DNA of 44,212 bases, taken from assembly GCA_946182825.1 (NCBI GenBank), contig CAMGZH010000022.1, positions 1 to 44,212 on the forward strand, read 5' to 3'. The notes under the pieces are model-generated. The model saw only the letters and a program-made list of their open reading frames with translations. It made no database searches and was not told the origin of the DNA. Made by a program: the position numbers and the translations under genes. This DNA is from an uncultured Lachnospiraceae bacterium (GTDB taxonomy: Bacteria > Bacillota > Clostridia > Lachnospirales > Lachnospiraceae). Shown here in pieces: positions 35,509 to 43,217 of this stretch. Each line of letters opens with the position of its first letter. The first letter of the stretch is position 1.

Positions 35509-35515
35509 TTTGCAT

Positions 35516-35548
35516 TCCCTCCCGAAGCCATGTGGTTTACCGGAGGGA
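35516..35548 (-). promoter_or_regulatory. hairpin overlapping the sigma factor ribosome-binding site
   Basis: On the minus strand TCCCTCC (35548 to 35542) can pair with GGAGGGA (35522 to 35516). The latter is the Shine-Dalgarno site 8 nt before the sigma factor ATG. A 7-bp stem with a 19-nt loop could hide the site and make translation depend on ribosomes, a protein or another RNA opening it. No experimental evidence is available. Confidence 0.45.
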
Positions 35549-35617
35549 TCACAAGGAAAAGTTGTTGTATTTTTATCTTTTCACTCTAAATACCCTGTCC
35601 GGAAGAAAATCGGTGCA

Positions 35618-35917
35618 TCATTTTATATTTATGATTCCTGCAAAACCGGTCATTTCAAAAACCTCGCCTACATAATCACTTACATTGGTGGCTGAAAGTT
35701 CTCCTCCGTTCTGTCTGACCTTCATATACAGTTTCTTCAGTGTTCTAAGCCCTGCACTTGAAATATATTTGAGATCTTTCAAGTTAAAGGTGATATCCCT
35801 GAATCGATCCGCCATCTGCAAAAACAGTTCTTCCGCTTCCGCCGCATTCTTTGTCTCTAATCTTCCGGAAAGGATCAGTTCCCCTTCCGTTCCGCGATCT
35901 ACCAGTTTTACATCCAT
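35618..35917 (-). CDS. STAS-domain anti-sigma factor antagonist (RsbV/SpoIIAA-like)
   Basis: This 99-aa single STAS domain has the phospho-site motif LKYISSAGLRTLKKLY. By alignment with SpoIIAA Ser58 and RsbV Ser56, the acceptor serine should be Ser54. Family proteins switch between a kinase-phosphorylated inactive form and a free form that captures the RsbW-like kinase. Both enzymes are encoded in the same operon: the kinase at 19431 and the SpoIIE phosphatase at 10118. A strong RBS (AGGAGG) precedes the ATG, and it follows the VirB4 gene by 29 bp. Placing it next to the top of the operon should make it abundant relative to the distal kinase. Confidence 0.93.
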   Translation of the reverse strand: MDVKLVDRGTEGELILSGRLETKNAAEAEELFLQMADRFRDITFNLKDLKYISSAGLRTLKKLYMKVRQNGGELSATNVSDYVGEVFEMTGFAGIINIK

Positions 35918-35946
35918 CTTCTTAACCTCCTGCTTTCTGCTATCGG

Positions 35947-38900
35947 TTACCTGGACTGTGCTCCATAACTTTTGTTATGCGCAGCAAGTTCTTCCAGGGT
36001 GACCTCCATGGTATACACATCGATTTCTTCCATCCTGTCTACGATGGACATCTCTGAGTAGCTTTCCATCTGCTCATCCAGAATTGCCATAATATCAAAG
36101 CTTGCCTCAAAGTCATCCTCCCAGGACGGCTCTTCTGCCGGTGCCTCCTCTTCGTATGTCTCATCCGGCTCTGGCGTATATTCCTCTTCCAGCTGTGGCT
36201 GCGACTGATATACCGGCTGTGGCTGGTAGGATGCCTCCGGCTCGTTGCTGTATGGCTCTTCCGCTGCCGGTACAACCGGAGCAATCTCTTGTAAAATTTC
36301 TGCCCGAACCTGTTCCTTGATCTGCGAAATCAGTTCATCCATATCAAGGGCTGGCATCGAAGCCGCAGGCTGCTGTGCCACCGGTACTTCAGGCTGCAAC
36401 AAAGAAACATCCTCGAATTCTTCTGCTGTAACCTCTGAGAAGGAGATACCGCCACTGCTTTCTGACGGTTCCATCCTCCGCAAAAGTTCGTCCAGCTTCT
36501 CGTCTTCCATCAGGGTGAGTCCATCCTCCTCTGATGGTGCATCCTTCGCCGCAAGAGCCTCTGCCTCCTCCACGGTAATCTCCGTAAAGCTGAGTCCTGA
36601 GGTCTTCTCTTCCTCTATAATTCCTGTTACCTTTTCTGCGATCCGGCGCTCCGCCAGATTCTGTTCGTGTTCGAGGCGGCTGTCTCCGATATAGTCTTCC
36701 CAGTTCTTCTCGCCTTCTTCTCCCGTGAAGTATCCGTTCACATGATCTACCCGTTCGAAGACATCCACCATGGTATCGGAGACTCCAATGGTAAATGAGG
36801 ATCTGCTTGCCGGGCTCATAACGGTAAACACCTGACCACGGGGTGCTGCCAGAATCTGTTCCTGTTCCATTTCATTGATTCCACCGGCTTTTTCATAGAG
36901 CCGGCAGAGATCATCCATATCATTGGGAGACAGGCTAAAGATAAAGCTGTACTGGCAGGCATTGATGATGGCTGTGGATTTCCTTGCAATTTCCTCACTG
37001 CCGACAAAATCCTTGATGTTCTGGGTAATAACGATCTGCATTCCGTTATATTTACGGATTCGCTTTGCCAGCTGGAACATAAAATCCAGTGCCACAGGAA
37101 ATTTCGTATCGATAAAGACGTGAGCCTCATCAATAACCACCACGATTTTGCGGTTCAGGCCATATTTTTTATTGTAATCACGGTTCTTGATGATTTCGTT
37201 GTCGATGTATTTCAGCACCAGAAGCATCTGGGCATTTGCAATGGTGGTATTCCGGTTCGCAAGAAGCGACTGGAAATTAAAGACCGAAAAATTCTCATCC
37301 GTCGTAATGGAGGATGGTCCATTCCAGATATTTGCATTCCTTCCGCCCGTTGCAAACTTCGCAACGTAGTTCACCAGAGTCTGCAACATGGTTCGAAGGT
37401 ACTCATTCCCCGTTCTCTCAAACTCTTCCAGCACTACATCGTAGAGATCATCGAAAATCGGATAATCCGAAGGGGAAAGTGCGGACAGATCCGTTTCGAT
37501 GGTAATTCCCTTATTGGTATAGGTTCTCTCCACCAGCGTGTTCAGGTATTCCAATGCCTCCTTATCCACATCCGGCAGAATCTGACGGAAGAACTCTTCT
37601 AAAAACTGAAGGTGTGTGGAAAAACTGCCACCCTCATTCTCTGTTCCGCTCTCGTCATCCTCCAGTGCCGTAATGATATGAAAAGGGTTCAATCGTCCGT
37701 ATCTGGCATTACCTACGTTGATAATTCTGCCACCCAGATTGTGGGCCAGCTCGGTGTATTCGTTCTCCGGATCCAGAATAAAAATCTTGGCATCTTCCGC
37801 TGCCATATTGACCAGGAGAGATTTGGTTCCGTAGGATTTACCGGAACCGGATTTTCCAATGATGACCATATTGGAATTGACCCGTTCCGAATCTCTTCGA
37901 AAGAAATCAATAAAGACAGGAACCCCTTCACTCTCTCCCAGGCGTACACCGCCTTCGTCGGAAATATGAGAATAGATCCAGGGATACATTGCGGCAATGG
38001 TGTTGGCCGGTATTCCTCTTCCGTCCTTTTTCATCGGGTCATAGGCGGATACCTGGGAACCGATGAATGCCTGAAGCTGTGCAAAATCCATTCCGGACAT
38101 TCGCATTCCTGCCTCGGACCAGCTGTGGCGGATGCTCTTTTTCATATCAGCAATCACCGGAAGCTGGGAATTCTTCACATGCTCATCTTCCTCTCCGGCC
38201 CGCTCGCTTGTCAGAACCACATCATACAGTGTGACATATACATTCACAGTAAGAAGGGCTTCGTTATCGTGCTGCAGTGTTACCAAAAGCCGGCTTAAAG
38301 TCTCTATATGTGTCTGCAATTCAATCAGCTTGGAATCCACGCTGGTGGCATTATACTGACCTCTTAACTCCTGCAGGGAGCGGTCAATGGTACGAATCGC
38401 CTTTGCCCGATCCATGGCGGATGCCTTTACCACCACCTTGGTTCCGGGAATCGACATAACGCCTGCGATCCACGCGTCCCCCACCAGATTCGGATAGTCC
38501 GTCACCCGCATCTGATGTGTCACGATTCCGTTCACCGTTACGGTTCTTACACGAAATGCCAGCTCCTCCGGGGTCGCCCAGGCAACCAGATCCTCCGGAT
38601 CCAGTCGATCCACATCTCTTTCTTCGAAATCGAGACTGTTGGTATATTTCAAAAAAACGGCCAGTTCTCGCTCATCTGTGATTCGCCTTACGACAAGTTC
38701 CGCCTTTGTCAGGGATGCCAGAGCCCCGTTCGCCGCCACAGCCAGCTGTCTCTTGTCACTTTCAAATAAAGCGACGTAGTAATGCGGCAGAATCACCTTC
38801 TCGTCGTAGCAGATTCTTCGCATCGTCTCAATCCGGTCGTACTGGATTTCGACTCTTGCCTTTAATTCCTCTTCGGTTAAAAATCCTTTTTCAAAGGAGG

Positions 38901-39705
38901 CTTTCAGTTCATCCAGACGTTCATACTCTCTGTCCAGATACTTGTCATAAATCACAGGTCTTTCAATCTTGATAATATTGAAAGCATATTCCCCTTTGAC
39001 AGAACGAAGGATCTTACCAAAGCATTCTTCTATGGCATTGTTCCTACGGTATTTGGAAAAAAATCGAAACTCCACAGGATCGATTTCGATTATTGCACCG
39101 TAGTATTTGCCTCCGTATTCAATAAAGCCGTCTGAGATTCCGGTGAAGGGTGTGATCTCATCCACAAACTGCTCTTCATGCTTGTTGGCTTTATTCTCTC
39201 TTTTCCTCTTTTTCTTTTCTTCACTGCGCTTCGCCCTCGCCAGCCATACCGCATTCTTCTCTTCGTCCGTTGACTGCTTGCTCTTTAATATTCTGTTCTC
39301 TTCCTTGAGCAGGGCTTTCAGCGCCTTTTTCCTTTCCTTGTCTGAAAGGAAAACTTCCGTCTCCTCTTCTTCTCCTTCTTCCCCCTCCAGATATTCCTTC
39401 ATTTCCGTTCCCTGTCCCTTGGCAAGCAACTGCCGATCAGAGAACGCCCGCGAAAAATATTTCTGGTAGGAGGCATACTTCAAGAGTTGAAGAAGTAATA
39501 TGTAAGTAGGCTCTTTATCCAGTCGAAATACCATTCCTCCGGTAAGTACTGCAATCACGATTGCGATGTAAAATCTTCCCGGAATAGTAGATAAAAGCAT
39601 AAGTGTCACCAGGCCACAACCTAATACAACGACCACAATGTCACCTATGCCAATGCCTTTAAACAATTCTATCTTTACTTTTGTCTTACCTGGAATTAAT
39701 CTCAT
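35947..39705 (-). CDS. VirB3-VirB4 fusion T4SS ATPase with long acidic C-terminal extension
   Basis: This 1252-aa protein powers T4SS assembly and transport. The first 90 residues contain two TM segments (about 20-55) like the PrgI/VirB3 family (MRLIPGKTKVKIELFKGIG). Next comes a charged insert (about 100-180) with many Glu/Lys. The VirB4 ATPase body spans about 190-1010, with Walker A IIGKSGSGKSYGTKSLL at about 615 and Walker B VVVIDEAHVFID at about 860. The family motif QNIKDFVGSEEIA and the arginine-rich end SPASRSSFTIGVSD are present. Residues about 1020-1252 are a Glu/Pro/Gln-rich tail with two copies of a G-(L/I)-S-F-(T/S)-E motif. Typical Gram-positive VirB4 proteins are about 650-850 aa, so the tail is unusual. 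It is the first gene of the operon. Confidence 0.93.
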   Translation of the reverse strand: MRLIPGKTKVKIELFKGIGIGDIVVVVLGCGLVTLMLLSTIPGRFYIAIVIAVLTGGMVFRLDKEPTYILLLQLLKYASYQKYFSRAFSDRQLLAKGQGTEMKEYLEGEEGEEEETEVFLSDKERKKALKALLKEENRILKSKQSTDEEKNAVWLARAKRSEEKKKRKRENKANKHEEQFVDEITPFTGISDGFIEYGGKYYGAIIEIDPVEFRFFSKYRRNNAIEECFGKILRSVKGEYAFNIIKIERPVIYDKYLDREYERLDELKASFEKGFLTEEELKARVEIQYDRIETMRRICYDEKVILPHYYVALFESDKRQLAVAANGALASLTKAELVVRRITDERELAVFLKYTNSLDFEERDVDRLDPEDLVAWATPEELAFRVRTVTVNGIVTHQMRVTDYPNLVGDAWIAGVMSIPGTKVVVKASAMDRAKAIRTIDRSLQELRGQYNATSVDSKLIELQTHIETLSRLLVTLQHDNEALLTVNVYVTLYDVVLTSERAGEEDEHVKNSQLPVIADMKKSIRHSWSEAGMRMSGMDFAQLQAFIGSQVSAYDPMKKDGRGIPANTIAAMYPWIYSHISDEGGVRLGESEGVPVFIDFFRRDSERVNSNMVIIGKSGSGKSYGTKSLLVNMAAEDAKIFILDPENEYTELAHNLGGRIINVGNARYGRLNPFHIITALEDDESGTENEGGSFSTHLQFLEEFFRQILPDVDKEALEYLNTLVERTYTNKGITIETDLSALSPSDYPIFDDLYDVVLEEFERTGNEYLRTMLQTLVNYVAKFATGGRNANIWNGPSSITTDENFSVFNFQSLLANRNTTIANAQMLLVLKYIDNEIIKNRDYNKKYGLNRKIVVVIDEAHVFIDTKFPVALDFMFQLAKRIRKYNGMQIVITQNIKDFVGSEEIARKSTAIINACQYSFIFSLSPNDMDDLCRLYEKAGGINEMEQEQILAAPRGQVFTVMSPASRSSFTIGVSDTMVDVFERVDHVNGYFTGEEGEKNWEDYIGDSRLEHEQNLAERRIAEKVTGIIEEEKTSGLSFTEITVEEAEALAAKDAPSEEDGLTLMEDEKLDELLRRMEPSESSGGISFSEVTAEEFEDVSLLQPEVPVAQQPAASMPALDMDELISQIKEQVRAEILQEIAPVVPAAEEPYSNEPEASYQPQPVYQSQPQLEEEYTPEPDETYEEEAPAEEPSWEDDFEASFDIMAILDEQMESYSEMSIVDRMEEIDVYTMEVTLEELAAHNKSYGAQSR

Positions 39706-39778
39706 AGGCTACCCTCCGGACTTTTCCGATTCCTAAAAAAGGTATCTACACTAACTCTGACAAAAGGTTCTCACCACA

Positions 39779-39807
39779 ACTTTACCAAAATCCGCCTGTC
39801 TTTTCAA
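39779..39807 (-). promoter_or_regulatory. sigma-A-like promoter of the T4SS-like operon
   Basis: On the minus strand TTGAAA (39802-39807) is followed by 17 nt and TAAAGT (39779-39784). This gives five of six matches at -35 and four of six at -10. It lies 73 bp upstream of the VirB4 ATG. A second, ECF-like pair, GAACC (39766-39770) and GTAGATA (39743-39749) spaced 16 nt, lies just downstream and might be read by the operon's own sigma factor. Confidence 0.55.
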
Positions 39808-39871
39808 CTTTTATTGTGTATTTCGAACAAAGCCCTCTGTGGCTTTTCTCTCTCTTCCATGTAATCCGAGT

Positions 39872-39905
39872 AAAAAAAAGTTCCTGCAGGCGCACCTGCA
39901 GGAAC
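39872..39905 (-). terminator. strong intrinsic terminator upstream of the T4SS-like operon
   Basis: A perfect 11-bp GC-rich stem GTTCCTGCAGG (39880-39890)/CCTGCAGGAAC (39895-39905) with a 4-nt loop is followed on the minus strand by eight T residues (39872-39879). It insulates the DUF6033-like gene and its structured trailer from the T4SS-like operon. Confidence 0.93.
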
Positions 39906-39956
39906 ACTTCCTGATTCTTTTTCTTTTATTTCCTCACTCTTACACGTCTCATCAGT

Positions 39957-40083
39957 CAAGACTCGCTCGCGAGTCTTGCGCGCCGGATTCGGGTCTGCTT
40001 CAGCAGACAAATTCCTGTCCGAATCCGTGCGCATCCTCGCGGAGCATTTAACTCAGTCGGAGCTTGTACCCCGACTGAGTTAA
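39957..40083 (-). other. multi-hairpin RNA region downstream of the DUF6033-like gene
   Basis: Three strong structures occur in 127 nt. CAAGACTCGC/GCGAGTCTTG forms a 10-bp palindrome with a 2-nt centre (39957-39978). CGGATTCGG (39984-39992)/CCGAATCCG (40019-40027), extended by GCGC pairs, encloses GTCTGC-TTCA-GCAGAC (39993-40008). TTAACTCAGTCGG (40048-40060)/CCGACTGAGTTAA (40071-40083) overlaps the stop codon of the gene. The region ends in the terminator at 39872-39905. This could be a structured 3' untranslated region or a small RNA. The stretch 39706-40079 has no gene. Confidence 0.7.
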
Positions 40084-40958
40084 CCAGAAAAATCCACATG
40101 GGTGCCAAGCATCTGCTCCTGCGGTGTGCGAATAGCACCGGTGGCGTTCTCCTGAAGATAAGACGTTACCTTCTTCACCAGATCTTCAATTGAAGTGGAA
40201 TGGAAGGTCACCGTTCCCGCCATATTCCACGGGGTCACTTCTCCTGTCTCATCTGCGTTGTTCGGATTCTTCGGATCCACCTCTGCCTCATCGGCTTTAT
40301 CCTTTTGCTCAGCATGTTTTTCCTTCAGCTTCTCTTCGGCTTTCTTCCGATCCGCCTTCTTCTGAGCTACCTTGGCCTCTTCCTTCTTCTCGGCACGCTT
40401 CTGCGCAACCGCTTCTCTGGTCTTTGTCATGGAATCGTTCATAACGGCAAAGAAGGATGCGGTTCCGTCATCATTGACCTGAATACCAAGGCCCTTGATA
40501 TTTGCTCCACTTGCCTTTAAAGATTCCTCCAACTGCGGAAGCTGTTTGCCGGCGTTGGCAATGATGTCCTCGTATTTCTTGGCGAATTTCTCATCCTTTG
40601 CCATCTCTTCGATCTTATCTTCGTCGATCAATACCACAGGCTTATGCGCATTACCATAGGCTGCTGCATTTGCCTTGGCCGCTTCCTTCTTATCCGCACT
40701 GACCAGAACAAAATCCATATTGGAGAATTTCTTCCGCAGCTTCTCGTAGTACTCCTCCCCCTTCTTACTAAGGGTCGGCTTACCAACGGTCTTGCCTTTC
40801 GTATAGAGGAATTCTTCCACAGCAGATTCCTTACTGCAGGCTTCCTGTTCCAAAGCCTCCTGTGTCTGCTCCGTCACTTCCCCTTTTTTAATACTCTGCG
40901 GACTCCTTGCTCCGTAAAGAGCTGCAGCTGCGCTGCTTGAAATACTGTTTAGACTCAT
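40080..40958 (-). CDS. DUF6033-like protein, function unknown
   Basis: This 292-aa protein matches, as far as I remember, the DUF6033 family of Clostridia: YYEKLRKKFSNMDFVLVSAD (about 69-88), KANAAAYGNAHKPVVLIDEDKIEEMA (about 92-118) and YEDIIANAGKQLPQLEESLK (about 130-150). A low-complexity Lys/Ala/Glu coiled-coil stretch (about 185-225) follows. The C terminus (about 235-292) ends VDFSG. No signal peptide or TM is present. The RBS AAGGAGG and a sigma-A-like promoter (41025-41052) precede it. It is separated from the T4SS-like operon by a terminator, so any link is one of neighbourhood only. Confidence 0.8.
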   Translation of the reverse strand: MSLNSISSSAAAALYGARSPQSIKKGEVTEQTQEALEQEACSKESAVEEFLYTKGKTVGKPTLSKKGEEYYEKLRKKFSNMDFVLVSADKKEAAKANAAAYGNAHKPVVLIDEDKIEEMAKDEKFAKKYEDIIANAGKQLPQLEESLKASGANIKGLGIQVNDDGTASFFAVMNDSMTKTREAVAQKRAEKKEEAKVAQKKADRKKAEEKLKEKHAEQKDKADEAEVDPKNPNNADETGEVTPWNMAGTVTFHSTSIEDLVKKVTSYLQENATGAIRTPQEQMLGTHVDFSG

Positions 40959-41024
40959 ACAACAAACCTCCTTGTACCGACTGTGGCCTCCATGCCATTA
41001 TCATCCTATTTGGTTTATCGGCTG

Positions 41025-41052
41025 ATTCTATCTGATCGTAAAGTATAAACAA
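41025..41052 (-). promoter_or_regulatory. sigma-A-like promoter of the DUF6033-like gene
   Basis: On the minus strand TTGTTT (41047-41052), a 16-nt spacer and TAGAAT (41025-41030) give four of six and five of six matches. It lies 67 bp upstream of the ATG. Confidence 0.6.
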
Positions 41053-41066
41053 GTAAACTTTTCCTC

Positions 41067-41759
41067 TTATTTCCACGGTCTTTTTTTCTCAAGCCAGCCT
41101 TTCCTGCTCCAGTAGGCTCTGTCCTGCGGCGACATCATGCCTTTTTTCTGTATCTGCCGCATAATCGCAAAATAGACTCTTGTCTTAAGCCCCGGCTTGA
41201 CAACGCCATGATTCTTTTGAATAGAGGATGCAATTGCCGAGATCTTCCGGTCGATCCCTTCCTTGGTCTTGTCACTTACATCTTCCCAGCGCAATGCAGC
41301 AACGGCTTTTCCGTATCGGTATATCTTGGGAACTCCCCAGAAAAACAGGCTGTCTGCCATATCCTGATTCGTGGACTTCATCCCCGCTCCGGCCGCCGTA
41401 CTGATCACCACGCCCTGCTTATGGAACATGTTCTCACTTGGCCGGTGCACCATCCAGCGATATCCATAATGATCCAGCAATACTTTCATGGCACCGGTTG
41501 CATGATATACATACACCGGACTGTCCAGAATGATGACATCGCTTTCGTCGATCGCCTCTGTGATCCGCCGGATCTTATCATAATGCGGACATTTCTCCTC
41601 TCCTTTCATAAAGCAGTTTCCACAGCCCACGCAATATTCTCCGAAATCCCTTGGCAGAAAAAATTCCGTTATCTCTCCGCCAATCTTATCCGCCAACGCT
41701 CTTGCTATATGGTAGGTTGACCCCTTATGATTCTGCCCGTGGCAAATTACGATTTTCAT
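41067..41759 (-). CDS. NAD(P)H-dependent FMN reductase / iron-sulfur flavoprotein
   Basis: This flavodoxin-fold oxidoreductase of about 230 aa begins MKIVICHGQNHKGSTYHIARAL, the FMN-phosphate binding loop. The cysteine cluster CVGCGNCFMKGEEKC (about residues 47-61) fits a 4Fe-4S site. DVIILDSPVYVYHATGAMKVLLD is the second flavin-contact region. Members reduce flavins or small electrophiles in anaerobes. The start at 41759 was chosen because GAGGAG lies 6-8 nt upstream. The longer open frame, up to 41867, has no RBS and a non-conserved N terminus. A TATGAT box near 41820 may be its -10, but the -35 is weak. The physiological substrate is not known. Confidence 0.88.
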   Translation of the reverse strand: MKIVICHGQNHKGSTYHIARALADKIGGEITEFFLPRDFGEYCVGCGNCFMKGEEKCPHYDKIRRITEAIDESDVIILDSPVYVYHATGAMKVLLDHYGYRWMVHRPSENMFHKQGVVISTAAGAGMKSTNQDMADSLFFWGVPKIYRYGKAVAALRWEDVSDKTKEGIDRKISAIASSIQKNHGVVKPGLKTRVYFAIMRQIQKKGMMSPQDRAYWSRKGWLEKKRPWK

Positions 41760-41945
41760 GTGATATACTCCTCTTTCTTTTCCTACTTTCTGTGCCGGCG
41801 AATGCTGTCCACCTAACTTCATCATAGCACATTTTTTATACAATCTATAAAAATCTCCCATCCACACTTTTTCCCTAAAAAAATCTCCTTATCCTGAACA
41901 AATCGTACATAGACCTTGCAATTCAAGTCTTTCAAGTATTTCTCT

Positions 41946-43166
41946 TCAAATTCTCTGTTCTGCAAATTCTATCCGGTCTTCCCGAATCAGGAACAGCGAT
42001 GCTACCACTGCAACCATGGTCATTCCGATCGAAAATCCCCAGGCGTAGGACAGTCCAAGGTGATCAAACAGATACCCGCTGGTCCACTCGACAACACCGG
42101 ACATAAACGAGGCGGCAAAACTGTTCAAACCAAAGATTCTCCCTCTGTACTGTTCCGGCACCCGCGACGACAGGTAGGCTCCGATCATGATGGATGTCAT
42201 GATTTCTCCCAGGGTAAACAACACGATGGAAAGGTAATACCCCGGTATAAAGCCAAAGGATAACAAAAACGCAAGAAAGCTGATGGCCTGCAACAGTATG
42301 CCGGTTGCAAATTTCTTCGTCATGGACACTTTTTCAAAAAACATGGTTAACAACGGTGTACACAACACTACAACCAGACAGTTCACACTGTTGATGGTTC
42401 CATACAAAAAAGCCCCGTTTTCAGGAAATGCCCTGGAAATATCAAGAGGCATAAGATATCCGAACTGCGCATATGCTCCGTGATAAAATGTATGTGCAAG
42501 AACAAACAGTGGGAGAGCTCTGCTGCGAAGAAAAATCTTTAGAATACTTCCCCCTGATACAGCCGCATCCTTGTGCAAAAGATTTTCTTTTTCCCCGTCT
42601 GTTTCACGAATGAACCGGGCAATGAGAATAGTGGACACAGAAATGGAGAGTCCGCTGATCACAAAGCAAAGCCATAGATACCGATGAAAAAGAAGCCCCG
42701 CCAGGACAGGGGAAGCAATAAGACCTATATTGCCCCCGAGATACAGCAGAGAGAAGGCCTTTTCTCTTTTATCCGGGGGTGTAATCTTCGCCACCAGTGC
42801 CTGGTAAGCCGGTGCTTCCAGTGTCTGAAAGAACGCTCCCACCAGCAGTACACACATGGAAAAAAGCGACAGAGGCAGGAAGCCACTGATAATAAACAAC
42901 AGTATCGATATCATATCGCAGCCGATGATGACTTTCTTCTTATCAAAATGATCTGCAATATGTCCGCCCCACAGGTTGGCTGGCAGAAATATAACACCGG
43001 ATACGATAATAAATGTAGCGGTATCTGTGGCGCTAAGTCCCAGCTTCTTATGAAGAATCATTGTGAGCATGGGCCAGACCATAGCACCGAGATTCGTTAC
43101 GATCTTTCCAAAGAAAAGAATATAGTTTTCTTTTTTCAGTCCCTTATATTGTGTCAGTAATTTCAT
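41946..43166 (-). CDS. MFS transporter (multidrug-exporter type)
   Basis: This 12-TM major facilitator protein of about 406 aa has an N-terminal half starting KKENYILFFGKIVTNLGAMVWPMLT. The loop 2-3 motif is NLWGGHIADHFDKKKVIIGCD, the G-x3-D-(R/K) signature of the family. A central charged loop (REFTDGEKENLLHKDA region, about 190-210) separates the halves. The second half contains EQYRGRIFGLNS. The ATG at 43166 is preferred; an in-frame TTG at 43178 is possible. It lies 51 bp after the nitroreductase gene on the same strand and could be co-transcribed. The substrate cannot be inferred. Confidence 0.9.
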   Translation of the reverse strand: MKLLTQYKGLKKENYILFFGKIVTNLGAMVWPMLTMILHKKLGLSATDTATFIIVSGVIFLPANLWGGHIADHFDKKKVIIGCDMISILLFIISGFLPLSLFSMCVLLVGAFFQTLEAPAYQALVAKITPPDKREKAFSLLYLGGNIGLIASPVLAGLLFHRYLWLCFVISGLSISVSTILIARFIRETDGEKENLLHKDAAVSGGSILKIFLRSRALPLFVLAHTFYHGAYAQFGYLMPLDISRAFPENGAFLYGTINSVNCLVVVLCTPLLTMFFEKVSMTKKFATGILLQAISFLAFLLSFGFIPGYYLSIVLFTLGEIMTSIMIGAYLSSRVPEQYRGRIFGLNSFAASFMSGVVEWTSGYLFDHLGLSYAWGFSIGMTMVAVVASLFLIREDRIEFAEQRI

Positions 43167-43217
43167 TTTCTTTTCCAATCTTATGTCTCAACACGTCAGT
43201 CTCAGTGAAATGTTTTC

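Noticed and set aside
35509-35535. 8-codon leader ORF before the sigma factor
   Set aside because: No ribosome-binding site precedes its ATG. It is kept only as a remark in the hairpin finding.
10118-39807. Ordinary integrative conjugative element
   Set aside because: No relaxase, integrase, excisionase, replication gene or direct-repeat att sites were found inside the window. It remains possible only if these lie outside.
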